Notes: a model not told the origin generated them from the letters alone. A stretch of 14,059 nucleotides of DNA from JAFGSZ01 sp964492185 (GCA_964492185.1 CAZBJH010000092.1:1-14059), one strand, 5' to 3'; shown: positions 1-7,409, counted from the stretch's first letter. Numbers and translations: made by a program.

Positions 1-468
1 CATGGCATTTGTGGTCTCCGTGCAAATCTGCTTTTTTTGCAACCGTAACAATAATAAACCATACAATCCGTTAAAGCATGTTTCGATCTCGTTCCCGGAT
101 TTTTGAGCTGTTTTTCGCTCAAATTCATCGATATTTACTTTTGCCCCGCGGTATTGATCAATGTAGGCTGCATCCTTTTTGTGGTGCAGTAACCGAAGAT
201 GAAGATCATGCAATTCATTTACAGTATTCTTTATAAAAAGGAGATGCCCCTTTTTCATGATACCTTCTTCGTGCATCATTACTATCAGATTGGCATACCA
301 GTCCTTTATCTCTTTCCTGACACTTCCCGGCTGATCAAAACCACGAACGATATTTGCTTCTATTTTTTCAATATTAAAATCATGTGCTCTGATCAGATCC
401 TCAATCTGCCAGATATACAGCACATATTCTGCAATATTATTTTGTTTTTTATCACGTGCAATAATCAT
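1..468 (-). CDS. DUF4924 family protein, C-terminus cut by window edge
   Basis: I read this directly from the minus strand, where 156 codons stay open from an ATG at 468 to the left edge. The protein begins MIIARDKKQNNIAEYVLYIW and continues QIEDLIRA (to residue 28). That opening, and the later ETCFNGLYGLLLLRLQKK stretch before the edge, match the Bacteroidota DUF4924 family as I remember it. The family is usually about 170-190 residues, so only a short C-terminal piece is probably missing. It is predicted to be cytosolic and largely helical, with no signal peptide or membrane segment. The biochemical function is unknown. The gene starts 2 nt after the stop codon of the S4-domain gene, so the two are almost certainly co-transcribed. 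No clear Shine-Dalgarno is present, as usual in this phylum. A plus-strand frame at 199-474 is its antisense shadow. Confidence 0.88.
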   Translation of the reverse strand, partial: MIIARDKKQNNIAEYVLYIWQIEDLIRAHDFNIEKIEANIVRGFDQPGSVRKEIKDWYANLIVMMHEEGIMKKGHLLFIKNTVNELHDLHLRLLHHKKDAAYIDQYRGAKVNIDEFERKTAQKSGNEIETCFNGLYGLLLLRLQKKQICTETTNAM

Positions 469-470
469 GA

Positions 471-854
471 TTAAAAATGATCTTTTTTTATTTTATCGAT
501 AATCCTTCTCTCTTTTTTTGTCGGACGCCCGCTTCCTTTATCACGCTTTATAAAAACCGACTCCTTTATATTCATTTTATCCAGTTCTTCCGGTGATGTA
601 AGATCTTCATAACATTGCCGGGCCAGCTCGGCAGATACCCGTTTTTCAATCACTGCTAGAATTTTATAAGTAAACACTACAGGAAGCTTTCGCACAAAAA
701 TAATATCATCTGTTTTAACCTCCCGCGAGGGTTTCACAGTCACACCGCCAATGATAATCTTTCCCCGCCTGCACGCTTCGGTGGCCTGCGATCGTGTTTT
801 AAATATCCGGACTGCCCATAACCATTTGTCAATTCTTACCCTTTCTTCCACCAT
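471..854 (-). CDS. hslR: S4-domain RNA-binding protein, Hsp15 (HslR)-like
   Basis: This is a 127-residue protein. An S4 RNA-binding fold lies at about residues 6-55 (VRIDKWLWAVRIFKTRSQA, then CRRGKIIIGGVTVKPSREVK). A basic tail, KRDKGSGRPTKKERRIIDK, ends the protein, as in the Hsp15/RqcP-like family. In E. coli, Hsp15 binds stalled or dissociated 50S subunits carrying nascent chains; a ribosome-quality-control role here is family inference. I chose the ATG at 854. A longer frame to 872 would need a TTG start and would overlap the -7 box of the likely promoter (870-877), while the family normally begins just before the RIDKWLW motif. The next gene, DUF4924, starts 2 nt downstream. The gene symbol is by family resemblance only. 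Confidence 0.88.
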   Translation of the reverse strand: MVEERVRIDKWLWAVRIFKTRSQATEACRRGKIIIGGVTVKPSREVKTDDIIFVRKLPVVFTYKILAVIEKRVSAELARQCYEDLTSPEELDKMNIKESVFIKRDKGSGRPTKKERRIIDKIKKDHF

Positions 855-869
855 ATAAGGCTTTTTCTG

Positions 870-901
870 CAAAATTACAAATAATTAATTTCCGTATCAC
901 A
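870..901 (-). promoter_or_regulatory. Candidate Bacteroidota promoter for S4/DUF4924
   Basis: On the minus strand TAATTTTG (877 to 870) fits the -7 consensus TAnnTTTG exactly. TGTG (901 to 898) is one mismatch from the -33 TTTG. The spacer is 20 nt. Transcription would start near 863-864, leaving only about 10 nt before the ATG at 854. Short leaders are tolerated in this phylum, where Shine-Dalgarno pairing matters little. Confidence 0.5.
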
Positions 902-920
902 CTCATTATTAATTTATTTC

Positions 921-964
921 GTGTTCTCCAGCACGCTCTGATCGAGGTCTGTCAATAGACATTA
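921..964 (-). repeat. Degenerate copy of the right-end repeat, at histidine kinase stop codon
   Basis: Reading the minus strand from the kinase stop codon gives TAATGTCTATTGACAGAC, and then GCGTGCTG starting 28 nt from the stop. The 124-bp element at 13823 begins TAGTGTTTGTCCATAA, also at a stop codon, and has GCGTTGCTG at the same 28-nt offset. The 11-mer TATTGACAGAC here (957 to 947) also occurs twice, in opposite orientations, in the palindrome at 13951-13986. Overall identity between the two element starts is low (about 12 of the first 28 bases), so this is a probable but eroded relative. Confidence 0.4.
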
Positions 965-2140
965 AACATAATTCAAAGGCAATTCAATACGAAATATAGT
1001 GCCTTGAGCTTCATCCGACTCAAAACTAACTCTTCCCTTTAAGTATTTTTCTCCAAGTAACCTGACGCTATAGGTACCTAATCCCCTGTTAGTACCTTTA
1101 GTCGAAAATGAACGCTGGAAAATTTGAAGTTTTACCTCTTCCGGAATACTTGCAGTATTATGTACAGAAAACACAACGCTTTGGTTAGCATGCTGACAGT
1201 CAATACTTACCTTTCCACCTTCATCAGTTGCCTCCAGGGCATTTTTTAACATATTTACCAGTATTCTGTCAATCAGAAGAAGATCGGTCTCAACAACAAG
1301 ATCATCAGCCCCTTTATTGACTAAAATATTCTTACTTCTGGCTACCGGGTGATGTATAATATGATCAACAGACTCTTCAATAATCGCGAGTGATGATTTT
1401 TTTTCCATTTGTACATCCAGCTCACCACTTTCCGCGGAAAACAGGGTACGCTGTGTCAATAGCTCACTTACAAGATCATGGCTTAAAAGTTCTATGATCT
1501 CAATTGGCTCCTTCAGCCTATCATTCTGCTTCAGTTCATCGCTTACAAGCCCGACATATCCATTCAAACCATGAGCCTTATTCATAATATCATGAAAAAA
1601 GATCCTTTCCAGTGCTCTTCTTCTTTTCTCATCGCTTATATCTTTCAAATATACTATTGTAAAACTTTTATTCTTTATTCTGATGGGTATTGCAGTTACT
1701 TCAAAATCAAACGCCTGCAATGTATCGTTGATCTTTGCTGTAATTCTGCTCTCAGTAATAATCTTTTCCTGCTTTTTCTGGCTTTTCAAAACTGTATTTA
1801 CCAATCCGCAAACACTGCAATGGCGGCTTGTGCCACATCCTCCTTCTGTTTCTGTGCTATGAATGCAACCCAACATCTCCCCCGGCCGTTTGCCCAGAAT
1901 ATCCACAAAGGCATGGTCTTCTGCTGAATTGGATACATGATTGTTCTGATAAATGATCTGTCTGAATGAATTCAGAATGAGAACCATAATGGGAAGATCA
2001 TCAAGCATCCGTTTTATTTGTTCGTCGGATACAATAGTATTATGATCATCAATAAGCTGTTTTTCAGGAGCTCTTTCCGCGGTGGCAAAAAAGGTCTTTA
2101 TTTTTGATATCCTGCTGCGCACATCCTCTTTTTCATCCAT
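962..2140 (-). CDS. Soluble PAS sensor histidine kinase with cysteine-rich PAS
   Basis: This 392-residue protein has no signal peptide or membrane segment, so it is a cytosolic sensor kinase. A PAS domain covers about residues 42-170 and carries four cysteines, C92, C102, C108 and C111 (C-x9-C-x5-C-x2-C, in the GCIHSTETEGGCGTSRHCSVCG region). These could bind a metal, an Fe-S cluster or sense redox; that is inference. The H-box is FFHDIMNKAH with H183. The ATPase domain has the N-box NMLKNALEAT (N296, N300), the F-box QRSFSTKG (342-349) and the G2-box RGLGTYS (352-358). The G1 region reads VHNTASIPEEV, without the usual DxGxG; related soluble kinases, as I recall them, also have a modified G1. 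No response regulator is adjacent, so the partner is unknown. It ends 107 nt before the S4 gene, and repeat-like DNA starts at its stop codon. Confidence 0.9.
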   Translation of the reverse strand: MDEKEDVRSRISKIKTFFATAERAPEKQLIDDHNTIVSDEQIKRMLDDLPIMVLILNSFRQIIYQNNHVSNSAEDHAFVDILGKRPGEMLGCIHSTETEGGCGTSRHCSVCGLVNTVLKSQKKQEKIITESRITAKINDTLQAFDFEVTAIPIRIKNKSFTIVYLKDISDEKRRRALERIFFHDIMNKAHGLNGYVGLVSDELKQNDRLKEPIEIIELLSHDLVSELLTQRTLFSAESGELDVQMEKKSSLAIIEESVDHIIHHPVARSKNILVNKGADDLVVETDLLLIDRILVNMLKNALEATDEGGKVSIDCQHANQSVVFSVHNTASIPEEVKLQIFQRSFSTKGTNRGLGTYSVRLLGEKYLKGRVSFESDEAQGTIFRIELPLNYV

Positions 2141-2364
2141 ACTTAAGATCTTTTAATAATAAATACAAACAAATAATCATCCATACTGTTCGGGCGGATC
2201 AGGAATATATGTAACCTGCATTAGTCACGGACCTGATGTTGGATAATTCAAGATAACACACTTCTGTTAATAAAATTATAGTTTTTTACATACAATACCT
2301 GAGAAAGCACTATAATTATCAAGGCATGCAGAAAATTTATCCGGTCTGATCTTTAAAATGTGCT

Positions 2365-2403
2365 AAAAAAAACCCCCAACCGGTAAAATACAACGGAAGG
2401 GGG
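2365..2403 (-). terminator. Rho-independent terminator of GH3-epimerase operon
   Basis: On the minus strand, 22 nt after the epimerase stop codon, CCCCCTTCCG (2403 to 2394) faces CGGTTGGGGG (2382 to 2373) across an 11-nt loop. This gives five G-C pairs, a TT/TT internal mismatch and three more G-C pairs. A run of eight T (2372 to 2365) follows at once. The rest of the 2141-2424 gap, upstream of the kinase, is A/T-rich and shows no gene. An imperfect inverted repeat built on CTATAATT lies near 2274-2316. Confidence 0.85.
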
Positions 2404-2424
2404 TCGAAGGCTTGTTACAGGTTA

Positions 2425-3546
2425 TTACTTAATTATTGAGAACTTATATTTTGTTACAAAATGATATTCTTCATCAGGACGTAAAACAGGACTCGGAAAA
2501 TCAGGCTGATTGGGCGAATCAGGGTATATCTGAGGTTCAAGCGCCAGGCAACTCCTGTATTCATAAGTAATACCACCTTTACCTGTAATACTGCCATCAA
2601 AAAAGTTCCCTGAATAAAACTGAATGGCCGGCTGGTTAGTGTAGATTTCCAAAACCCTCCCGGCATCAGGACCTATTACTTTTGCTGCAAAAACAAGGCT
2701 GTCTCCTGACTCAGGCAAAACAAAATTATGATCATATCCCATGCCCAGTTCCAATTGATCATGAACAGCATCGATCTCAGCATCAATTGATTTAAGTTCT
2801 CTTAAATCAAATGGTGTTCCGGCAACATCAGCTATTTCACCCGTAGGTATAAGAGTCGAATCCACCGGGGTATATTTTTCGGCATTGATCTGAATCAAAT
2901 GATCCTCTATACTGCTTGCACCACCATCATCAAGATTAAAATACGCGTGGTTCGTCAAATTAATAATCGTGGTTTTGTCAGTTGTGGCTTTCATATCCAG
3001 AATAAGCTCATCATCACCGGTAAGCGTGTAGGTAGCAACAACCTCGATATTTCCGGGATAACCGCCTGCACCGTCGGGACTGCTGCAAACAAACTGCAGG
3101 CTTGCTTCTCCGGTGCTGTCAATTACACCGGGTTCCCAGAACAGGGTTTGCAAGCCGTTCGGGCCGCCATGCAGATGATTGGGCCCGTTATTGATCTCCA
3201 ACCGGTATTCCACACTGTCAAGCATGAATTTACCATCTGCAATACGATTTGCATAACGGCCAATGATCGTGTTGAAATAAGCGCCATCCTCCATATAATC
3301 CTCCAGATTATCGAAACCAAGAACCACATCACCGGTTTCTCCGGATGAGTCGGGTACCATAATAGAAACGATAGCACCACCGTAATTGGTAACCTGAACA
3401 GTCATGTTGTCGTTTTTCAGTGTATATAACCAGGCAGTGTCACCCTGACTGGAAATGCCAAAAAGCTCTTTCTTTACAAGTGATTGGGGTTGCTGTTGAC
3501 AAGACATAACAGCAAAAACAATGATAGCAGGAAGTAATCTTTTCAT
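2425..3546 (-). CDS. galM: Aldose 1-epimerase (mutarotase), exported lipoprotein
   Basis: This is a 373-residue GalM-family enzyme that interconverts alpha and beta anomers of hexoses or pentoses. The sequence shows family landmarks in order: TNYGGAIV near the N-terminus; IIGRYANRI (94-102); NHLHGG with H126; LTNHAYFNL with H200, the expected general acid; YDHNF with D272; and ALEPQIYPDSPNQP with E337, the expected catalytic base. The N-terminus MKRLLPAIIVFAVMSC is a lipoprotein signal with C16 as lipidation site, although Met at -2 is not typical. It therefore works in the periplasm or at the cell surface, unlike the cytosolic E. coli enzyme. It starts 13 nt after the GH3 gene and is the last gene before a strong terminator. 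This fits an operon in which the glycosidase releases a sugar anomer and the epimerase equilibrates it for uptake. Length is normal for lipoprotein members. Confidence 0.93.
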   Translation of the reverse strand: MKRLLPAIIVFAVMSCQQQPQSLVKKELFGISSQGDTAWLYTLKNDNMTVQVTNYGGAIVSIMVPDSSGETGDVVLGFDNLEDYMEDGAYFNTIIGRYANRIADGKFMLDSVEYRLEINNGPNHLHGGPNGLQTLFWEPGVIDSTGEASLQFVCSSPDGAGGYPGNIEVVATYTLTGDDELILDMKATTDKTTIINLTNHAYFNLDDGGASSIEDHLIQINAEKYTPVDSTLIPTGEIADVAGTPFDLRELKSIDAEIDAVHDQLELGMGYDHNFVLPESGDSLVFAAKVIGPDAGRVLEIYTNQPAIQFYSGNFFDGSITGKGGITYEYRSCLALEPQIYPDSPNQPDFPSPVLRPDEEYHFVTKYKFSIIK

Positions 3547-3559
3547 GATTTCAATTTTT

Positions 3560-5782
3560 TTATGAGTTTATACTAAACATAATATTTACTGATTTAGCCG
3601 CTCCTAGTTCATCGCTTCGTTTCCCCGGTGATGAACCTCCTACAGTAACACGGAACTCTCCTGCTTCGATTATACTGTTTCCATGATCATCAACAATTGA
3701 GTACATACCAGGAGTAACTGTAAAAGTCAGGGTTCCGTATTCACCCGGCTCCAGAGCGATCCTCTGAAATCCCTTAAGGGCATATGCCGGCACCGCGACT
3801 GATGCTTCCGTATCGGTAATGTATAGCTGAACGACTTCTTCTCCGCGGACAGTCCCGGTATTTTTCACATCAACTTTCACCTCAACCGAATCACCGGCAG
3901 CAATCTCATTTTTATCCAATACAATATTATCGTATTCAAATATAGTATAACTCAGCCCAAAACCAAAAGGATACAAGGGTTTTTCTTCCATATACCTGTA
4001 TGTACGACCCTTCATTGAATAATCTGTGTAAGGGGGTAACTGATCAATAGATACCGGGAAGGTAACAGGCAAACGACCTGAGGGAACGGCATCTCCAAAA
4101 AGAATATCACCGACTGCATTACCTCCTTCTTCACCCGGATACCAGACCCATAATATAGCATCTGCCAATTCATGCACTTCAGGCATTGTTATCGGGCTGC
4201 CACCTGTTATCACAACAATCAGGGGCTTGTCATAGCTTGAACGCAACTTTTTTAAAAAAGCAAGCTGGTTTTTAGGAAGGTTAAGATCAAACCGGTCGCC
4301 CTTCGTGGAACTCGCCAGTGATTCTCCTTCTTCGCCTTCAAGAAGACCGGAAATTCCCATCACCGCGATTACGGCATCTGCCTGTTTGACATATCCGGTG
4401 GTCCAGTCGATAGGATTAATATTCTCACGGTCCAGCATTACTCCCTGTTTATACTGGACCTTTACAGCAGGATCCACTTTTGATGCGATTCCTTCGAGTA
4501 TTGTACTCATATTACCGTTCACACCATAATAATTACCCATCAAAACTCCCAGATTACCTGCATTGGGCCCTGTAATAAAAATATTGTTAAGACTGTCACC
4601 CAAAGGCAGTACATTATTGTTCTTCAGCAATACCATTGACTTTATTGCTGCTTCCCTGGCCAGCTTCCGGTGTTTGTCCGAATCAATAACATCCTTTGAA
4701 ATTTTTGTATGTGGATTTCCTTCAGCAGGATCAAACAAACCAAGCTTAAAGCGGGTTCTCAGCAAAACAGACAGGGATCTGTTAATCTCTTCTTCAGCAA
4801 CAAGGCCCTGCTCCACTGCCTGGATTAAATACGGATAAATATCACCGCAATTCAGATTTACACCGCTTTTCAGCGCAAGGGCTGCCGATTCGACTTCTGA
4901 TCCGGTTATTAAATGCCCCTCATGAAAATCACGCAATGCCCAGCAATCAGAAGTTATATATCCTTCGAACTGCCACTGGTCACGCAGAATATCCTGAAGC
5001 AGAAGGCTGCTCCCACAACAAGCTTCCCCGTTAGTGCGGTTGTACGCGCACATCACACCTTCAACTCCGGCATCAACAAGTGCCTTAAAAGCAGGCAAAT
5101 AAGTTTCGAACATATCTTTGAGGCTGGCCTCAGCATTGAAAGTATGCCGGTCTTTTTCCGGGCCGCTGTGTACGGCATAATGCTTTGCACAGGCTGCCGC
5201 TTTCATATAATCCGGATGATCATCCTGTAATCCTTTGACAAAGCTTGTTGCTAATGAAGCAGTAAGATAAGGGTCTTCACCATATGTTTCCTGGCCCCTT
5301 CCCCAACGCGGATCTCTGAAAATATTTATATTGGGTGTCCAGAATGTCAGGCCCATGTATTGTGACCGGTTATCCCTGGCCACAGCCGAATGAAATATAG
5401 CCCTTGCTTCATCAGAAATTACAGATGAAATACGGTAGATCAGATCATTGTCAAAAGTTGCAGCCATACCAATAGCCTGTGGAAATATGGTTGCCGGTGC
5501 CGACCGGGCAATACCATGGAGGCATTCGTTCCACCAGTTGTAAGCGGGAATATCCAAACGCGGGATAGCATCGGCATCATACATCATTTGTGAAACCTTT
5601 TCATCAAGTGTTAACCTTGATACAAGATCCTCTATCCTTTCCTCAATGCTCAATTCAGGATTCCGGAATGGATAATCAAAGGCAACTCCGGGTTGTTTAT
5701 CGGTCCCGGCTTGTTTGCATGTCCCCAAAAACAGGATCATAATTGTGCTTACTGTCAGTAGTTTAGTCGCAAAATTCTTCAT
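3560..5782 (-). CDS. Glycoside hydrolase family 3, beta-xylosidase-like lipoprotein
   Basis: This 740-residue protein has the full GH3 layout. A TIM-barrel domain lies at about 45-350, with YNWWNECLHGIARSAPATIF at 81-100, then the WGRGQETYGEDPYL and KHYAVHSGPE motifs, and nucleophile D279 in GYITSDCWA. An alpha/beta sandwich follows at about 375-575, with a GEEGES loop at 483-488 that probably supplies the acid/base glutamate. A C-terminal fibronectin-III-like domain lies at about 617-715. The YNWWNE/HG motif and overall form resemble the beta-xylosidase branch (Xyl3A-type) more than typical beta-glucosidases; substrate remains inference. The N-terminus ending LFLGTC suggests lipidation at C22, so it acts in the periplasm or on the surface. 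No SusCD pair, sensor or other polysaccharide gene is present in the window. The start ATG at 5782 directly precedes a well-formed signal peptide. Confidence 0.94.
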   Translation of the reverse strand: MKNFATKLLTVSTIMILFLGTCKQAGTDKQPGVAFDYPFRNPELSIEERIEDLVSRLTLDEKVSQMMYDADAIPRLDIPAYNWWNECLHGIARSAPATIFPQAIGMAATFDNDLIYRISSVISDEARAIFHSAVARDNRSQYMGLTFWTPNINIFRDPRWGRGQETYGEDPYLTASLATSFVKGLQDDHPDYMKAAACAKHYAVHSGPEKDRHTFNAEASLKDMFETYLPAFKALVDAGVEGVMCAYNRTNGEACCGSSLLLQDILRDQWQFEGYITSDCWALRDFHEGHLITGSEVESAALALKSGVNLNCGDIYPYLIQAVEQGLVAEEEINRSLSVLLRTRFKLGLFDPAEGNPHTKISKDVIDSDKHRKLAREAAIKSMVLLKNNNVLPLGDSLNNIFITGPNAGNLGVLMGNYYGVNGNMSTILEGIASKVDPAVKVQYKQGVMLDRENINPIDWTTGYVKQADAVIAVMGISGLLEGEEGESLASSTKGDRFDLNLPKNQLAFLKKLRSSYDKPLIVVITGGSPITMPEVHELADAILWVWYPGEEGGNAVGDILFGDAVPSGRLPVTFPVSIDQLPPYTDYSMKGRTYRYMEEKPLYPFGFGLSYTIFEYDNIVLDKNEIAAGDSVEVKVDVKNTGTVRGEEVVQLYITDTEASVAVPAYALKGFQRIALEPGEYGTLTFTVTPGMYSIVDDHGNSIIEAGEFRVTVGGSSPGKRSDELGAAKSVNIMFSINS

Positions 5783-5808
5783 AATTAATTAGGTTAATGA
5801 TTTGACCC

Positions 5809-5831
5809 TGAATTTACATTGAATTTATCAT
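5809..5831. repeat. Tandem 11/12-bp direct repeat upstream of GH3
   Basis: TGAATTTACAT (5809-5819) is followed immediately by TGAATTTATCAT (5820-5831). The pair lies 27-49 nt upstream of the GH3 start codon, where a promoter or operator for the GH3-epimerase operon would be expected. It is A/T-rich, so chance is a fair alternative. Confidence 0.3.
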
Positions 5832-6034
5832 TTGAAAAAATAATTCTAACCTCGATTATTAATAAAAATGCTTGAAAGTTATGTAATATACTGATATACA
5901 TTAGGATAATTAAAAAGGGGCTCTTATACAGGATATGGCTGTTTTATTATATAATGCCCTTCAAAGGCCGATTGTTTCAAACTGCTCCCCGTGCGGTTCG
6001 ATTTACTTTCTTACAGAAAAATAATCATACGGCA

Positions 6035-6066
6035 TTTGGTATTCACTCCTCCACGTAATACTTTTG
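6035..6066 (+). promoter_or_regulatory. Candidate Bacteroidota promoter for the ECF operon
   Basis: TTTG (6035-6038), a 20-nt spacer and TACTTTTG (6059-6066) match the housekeeping -33/-7 consensus TTTG-N19-21-TAnnTTTG exactly. Transcription would begin near 6072-6075. The nearest plus-strand gene is the sigma factor at 6311, so the transcript would carry a leader of about 240 nt, or could include a separate small RNA. Confidence 0.5.
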
Positions 6067-6310
6067 ATTGGTATTGGAATCATTAAAAATGATAAGGAAA
6101 ATAATTTTACTGCCGGTCATACTATAACCGAACTGCACGAATACAGGATACTAAATATATATGCAAATGATCCAGCTCAATTTACCCTTTCGGAGTTTGA
6201 ACCCGAACATCTGGCATACAAACATACCCGGCACAAAAAAAATGGTGTTTTTGCATTTTCCATGCAACCATGAATTATATTAATTGTCATTAAACTGAAA
6301 CGATCAAATC

Positions 6311-6868
6311 TTGGAGGCAGCATATCAGGACATACACAGGGAGATCATCGAGCTGAGTAAAGCGGGAAATTCAAAAGCTCAACACCAGCTTTATAAGCTA
6401 TACTCAAAATCTATGTTCAATATTTGCTGCCGTATGATGAATACAAGAGAGGAGGCAGAGGATATTTTGCAGGAAGCATTTACTGAAGCTTTTATTAAGC
6501 TTGACAGCTTCAGGTTCGACTCTTCCTTCGGAGCATGGCTAAAACGCATAGTTGTAAATAAATGTATAAATGCCCTGAAAAAAAGAAAAGTGGAACTAAT
6601 ATTTACAGAAAACATAGCTGATAATGAAATGTATGAAGGTAATGAAGATACGAATATTAAATCGCTGCATGTAAAAGACATAATAAATGCCATGGAAAAA
6701 TTACCCATGGGTTATCGCGTTATTTTCTCACTGTATCTGCTCGAAGGATATGATCACTCGGAGATAGCCCAGATCATGGGAATCACCGAATCAACCTCCA
6801 AGTCACAATTCTCAAGGGCAAAGATTAAAATTAAAGAAATACTGAAAAATTATAATCATGGAAGATAA
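6311..6868 (+). CDS. ECF-type RNA polymerase sigma factor
   Basis: This is a 185-residue sigma factor with only regions 2 and 4, the ECF pattern. Region 2 covers about 25-92 and contains EEAEDILQEAFTEAF and FGAWLKRIVVNKCINALKKR, which bind core polymerase and the -10 element. Region 4 covers about 123-178, with the helix-turn-helix DHSEIAQIMGITESTSKSQF. The start is TTG at 6311; there is a stop in frame at 6296 and no earlier ATG. A homologous type of Bacteroidota ECF factor starts with the same YQDIHREIIE-like lead, supporting this start. The stop overlaps the start of the next gene by 11 nt, a common arrangement for a sigma factor and its anti-sigma factor. Target promoters are unknown; autoregulation of this operon is likely but not visible. 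Confidence 0.93.
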   Translation: MEAAYQDIHREIIELSKAGNSKAQHQLYKLYSKSMFNICCRMMNTREEAEDILQEAFTEAFIKLDSFRFDSSFGAWLKRIVVNKCINALKKRKVELIFTENIADNEMYEGNEDTNIKSLHVKDIINAMEKLPMGYRVIFSLYLLEGYDHSEIAQIMGITESTSKSQFSRAKIKIKEILKNYNHGR

Positions 6869-7409
6869 ACTTGATAAATTCATTTTGGGAAACAGGGACG
6901 AGTTTGATATCCATGAACCCGGACCTGATGTATGGGATAAAATAGAAAAAAATATCCGCCAACGACATAAGTTTCGGTGGAAAACATTGCTTACCCGTGC
7001 AGCTGCTATTCTCATCATATTTGTTGCATCATACCTATTACATGAGTATGTCAGTCTCCGTAAAAACCTGCCGGTTAAGGCTGAACATGACCGGGAAATA
7101 GGGATCCCTGAGCTGCGGGAAGCCGAAGTTTACTATACAAATCTTATTGCCGGCAAAATTGAAGAGATAAAACCCCTGCTTGCAGATTATCCTGTGCTTG
7201 AAAAGGAGATCAATAATGAATTTACAACCCTGGACAGCATATACAGAGACCTGAAAAAGGACCTTAGGGATAATATCTCCAATGATGAGGTGATCGAAGC
7301 CATGATACAGAATTACAGGTTCAAACTGTCCGTACTTGAAGATATTATGGCCCAGTTAAAATCAAACAATAAGGAAGAACAACAAAAACCTGTCGAATAT
7401 GAATTATAA
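6858..7409 (+). CDS. Single-pass membrane protein, probable anti-sigma factor
   Basis: This is a 183-residue protein. A cytoplasmic N-terminal part (1-42) contains PGPDVWDKIEKNIRQRHK, a lead I associate with Bacteroidota anti-sigma-like proteins. One membrane helix follows at about 43-62 (TLLTRAAAILIIFVASYLL). The periplasmic part (63-183) is strongly helical and charged, with a conserved-looking VIEAMIQNYRFKLSVLEDIM segment near 145-164, probably a coiled coil. There is no HxxxCxxC zinc-finger motif, so it is not a classical ZAS anti-sigma factor. The role is inferred mainly from position: its start codon lies inside the sigma gene and its own end overlaps the next gene by 11 nt. It would hold the sigma factor at the inner membrane until an envelope signal is sensed by the periplasmic part. 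Confidence 0.75.
   Translation: MEDKLDKFILGNRDEFDIHEPGPDVWDKIEKNIRQRHKFRWKTLLTRAAAILIIFVASYLLHEYVSLRKNLPVKAEHDREIGIPELREAEVYYTNLIAGKIEEIKPLLADYPVLEKEINNEFTTLDSIYRDLKKDLRDNISNDEVIEAMIQNYRFKLSVLEDIMAQLKSNNKEEQQKPVEYEL

Larger units (their letters stand above)
5783..6310. other. Divergent intergenic region, no convincing gene
   Basis: This 528-nt gap lies between the GH3 gene (minus) and the ECF sigma gene (plus). The GH3 side is A/T-rich and contains a direct repeat at 5809-5831; I see no exact TAnnTTTG box for GH3. The middle, about 5915-6000, is more G/C-balanced and holds nothing I recognise. A good plus-strand promoter match lies at 6035-6066, leaving about 240 nt of leader before the sigma gene. 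A 69-codon plus-strand frame at 6064-6273 exists, but it needs a TTG start overlapping the promoter box and resembles no family I know. Confidence 0.6.

Noticed and set aside
199..474. A 91-codon plus-strand frame at the left end
   Set aside because: The minus strand of the same stretch encodes a clear DUF4924 protein, so this is an antisense shadow.
2899..3348. A 149-codon plus-strand frame inside the epimerase gene
   Set aside because: It lies opposite the epimerase gene, whose frame carries all catalytic motifs; its own product shows low-complexity composition and no motif.
3560..5782. A polysaccharide utilisation locus
   Set aside because: No SusC/SusD pair, hybrid sensor or further carbohydrate enzymes accompany the GH3 and epimerase genes; the TonB receptor at 10529 is paired with DUF4249, not SusD.
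6064..6273. A 69-codon plus-strand frame in the divergent intergenic region
   Set aside because: It needs a TTG start that overlaps the -7 promoter box, has no signal peptide or recognisable motif, and no ATG occurs before its end.
6858..7409. Zinc-binding (ZAS) anti-sigma domain
   Set aside because: There is no HxxxCxxC motif; in fact the protein contains no cysteine.
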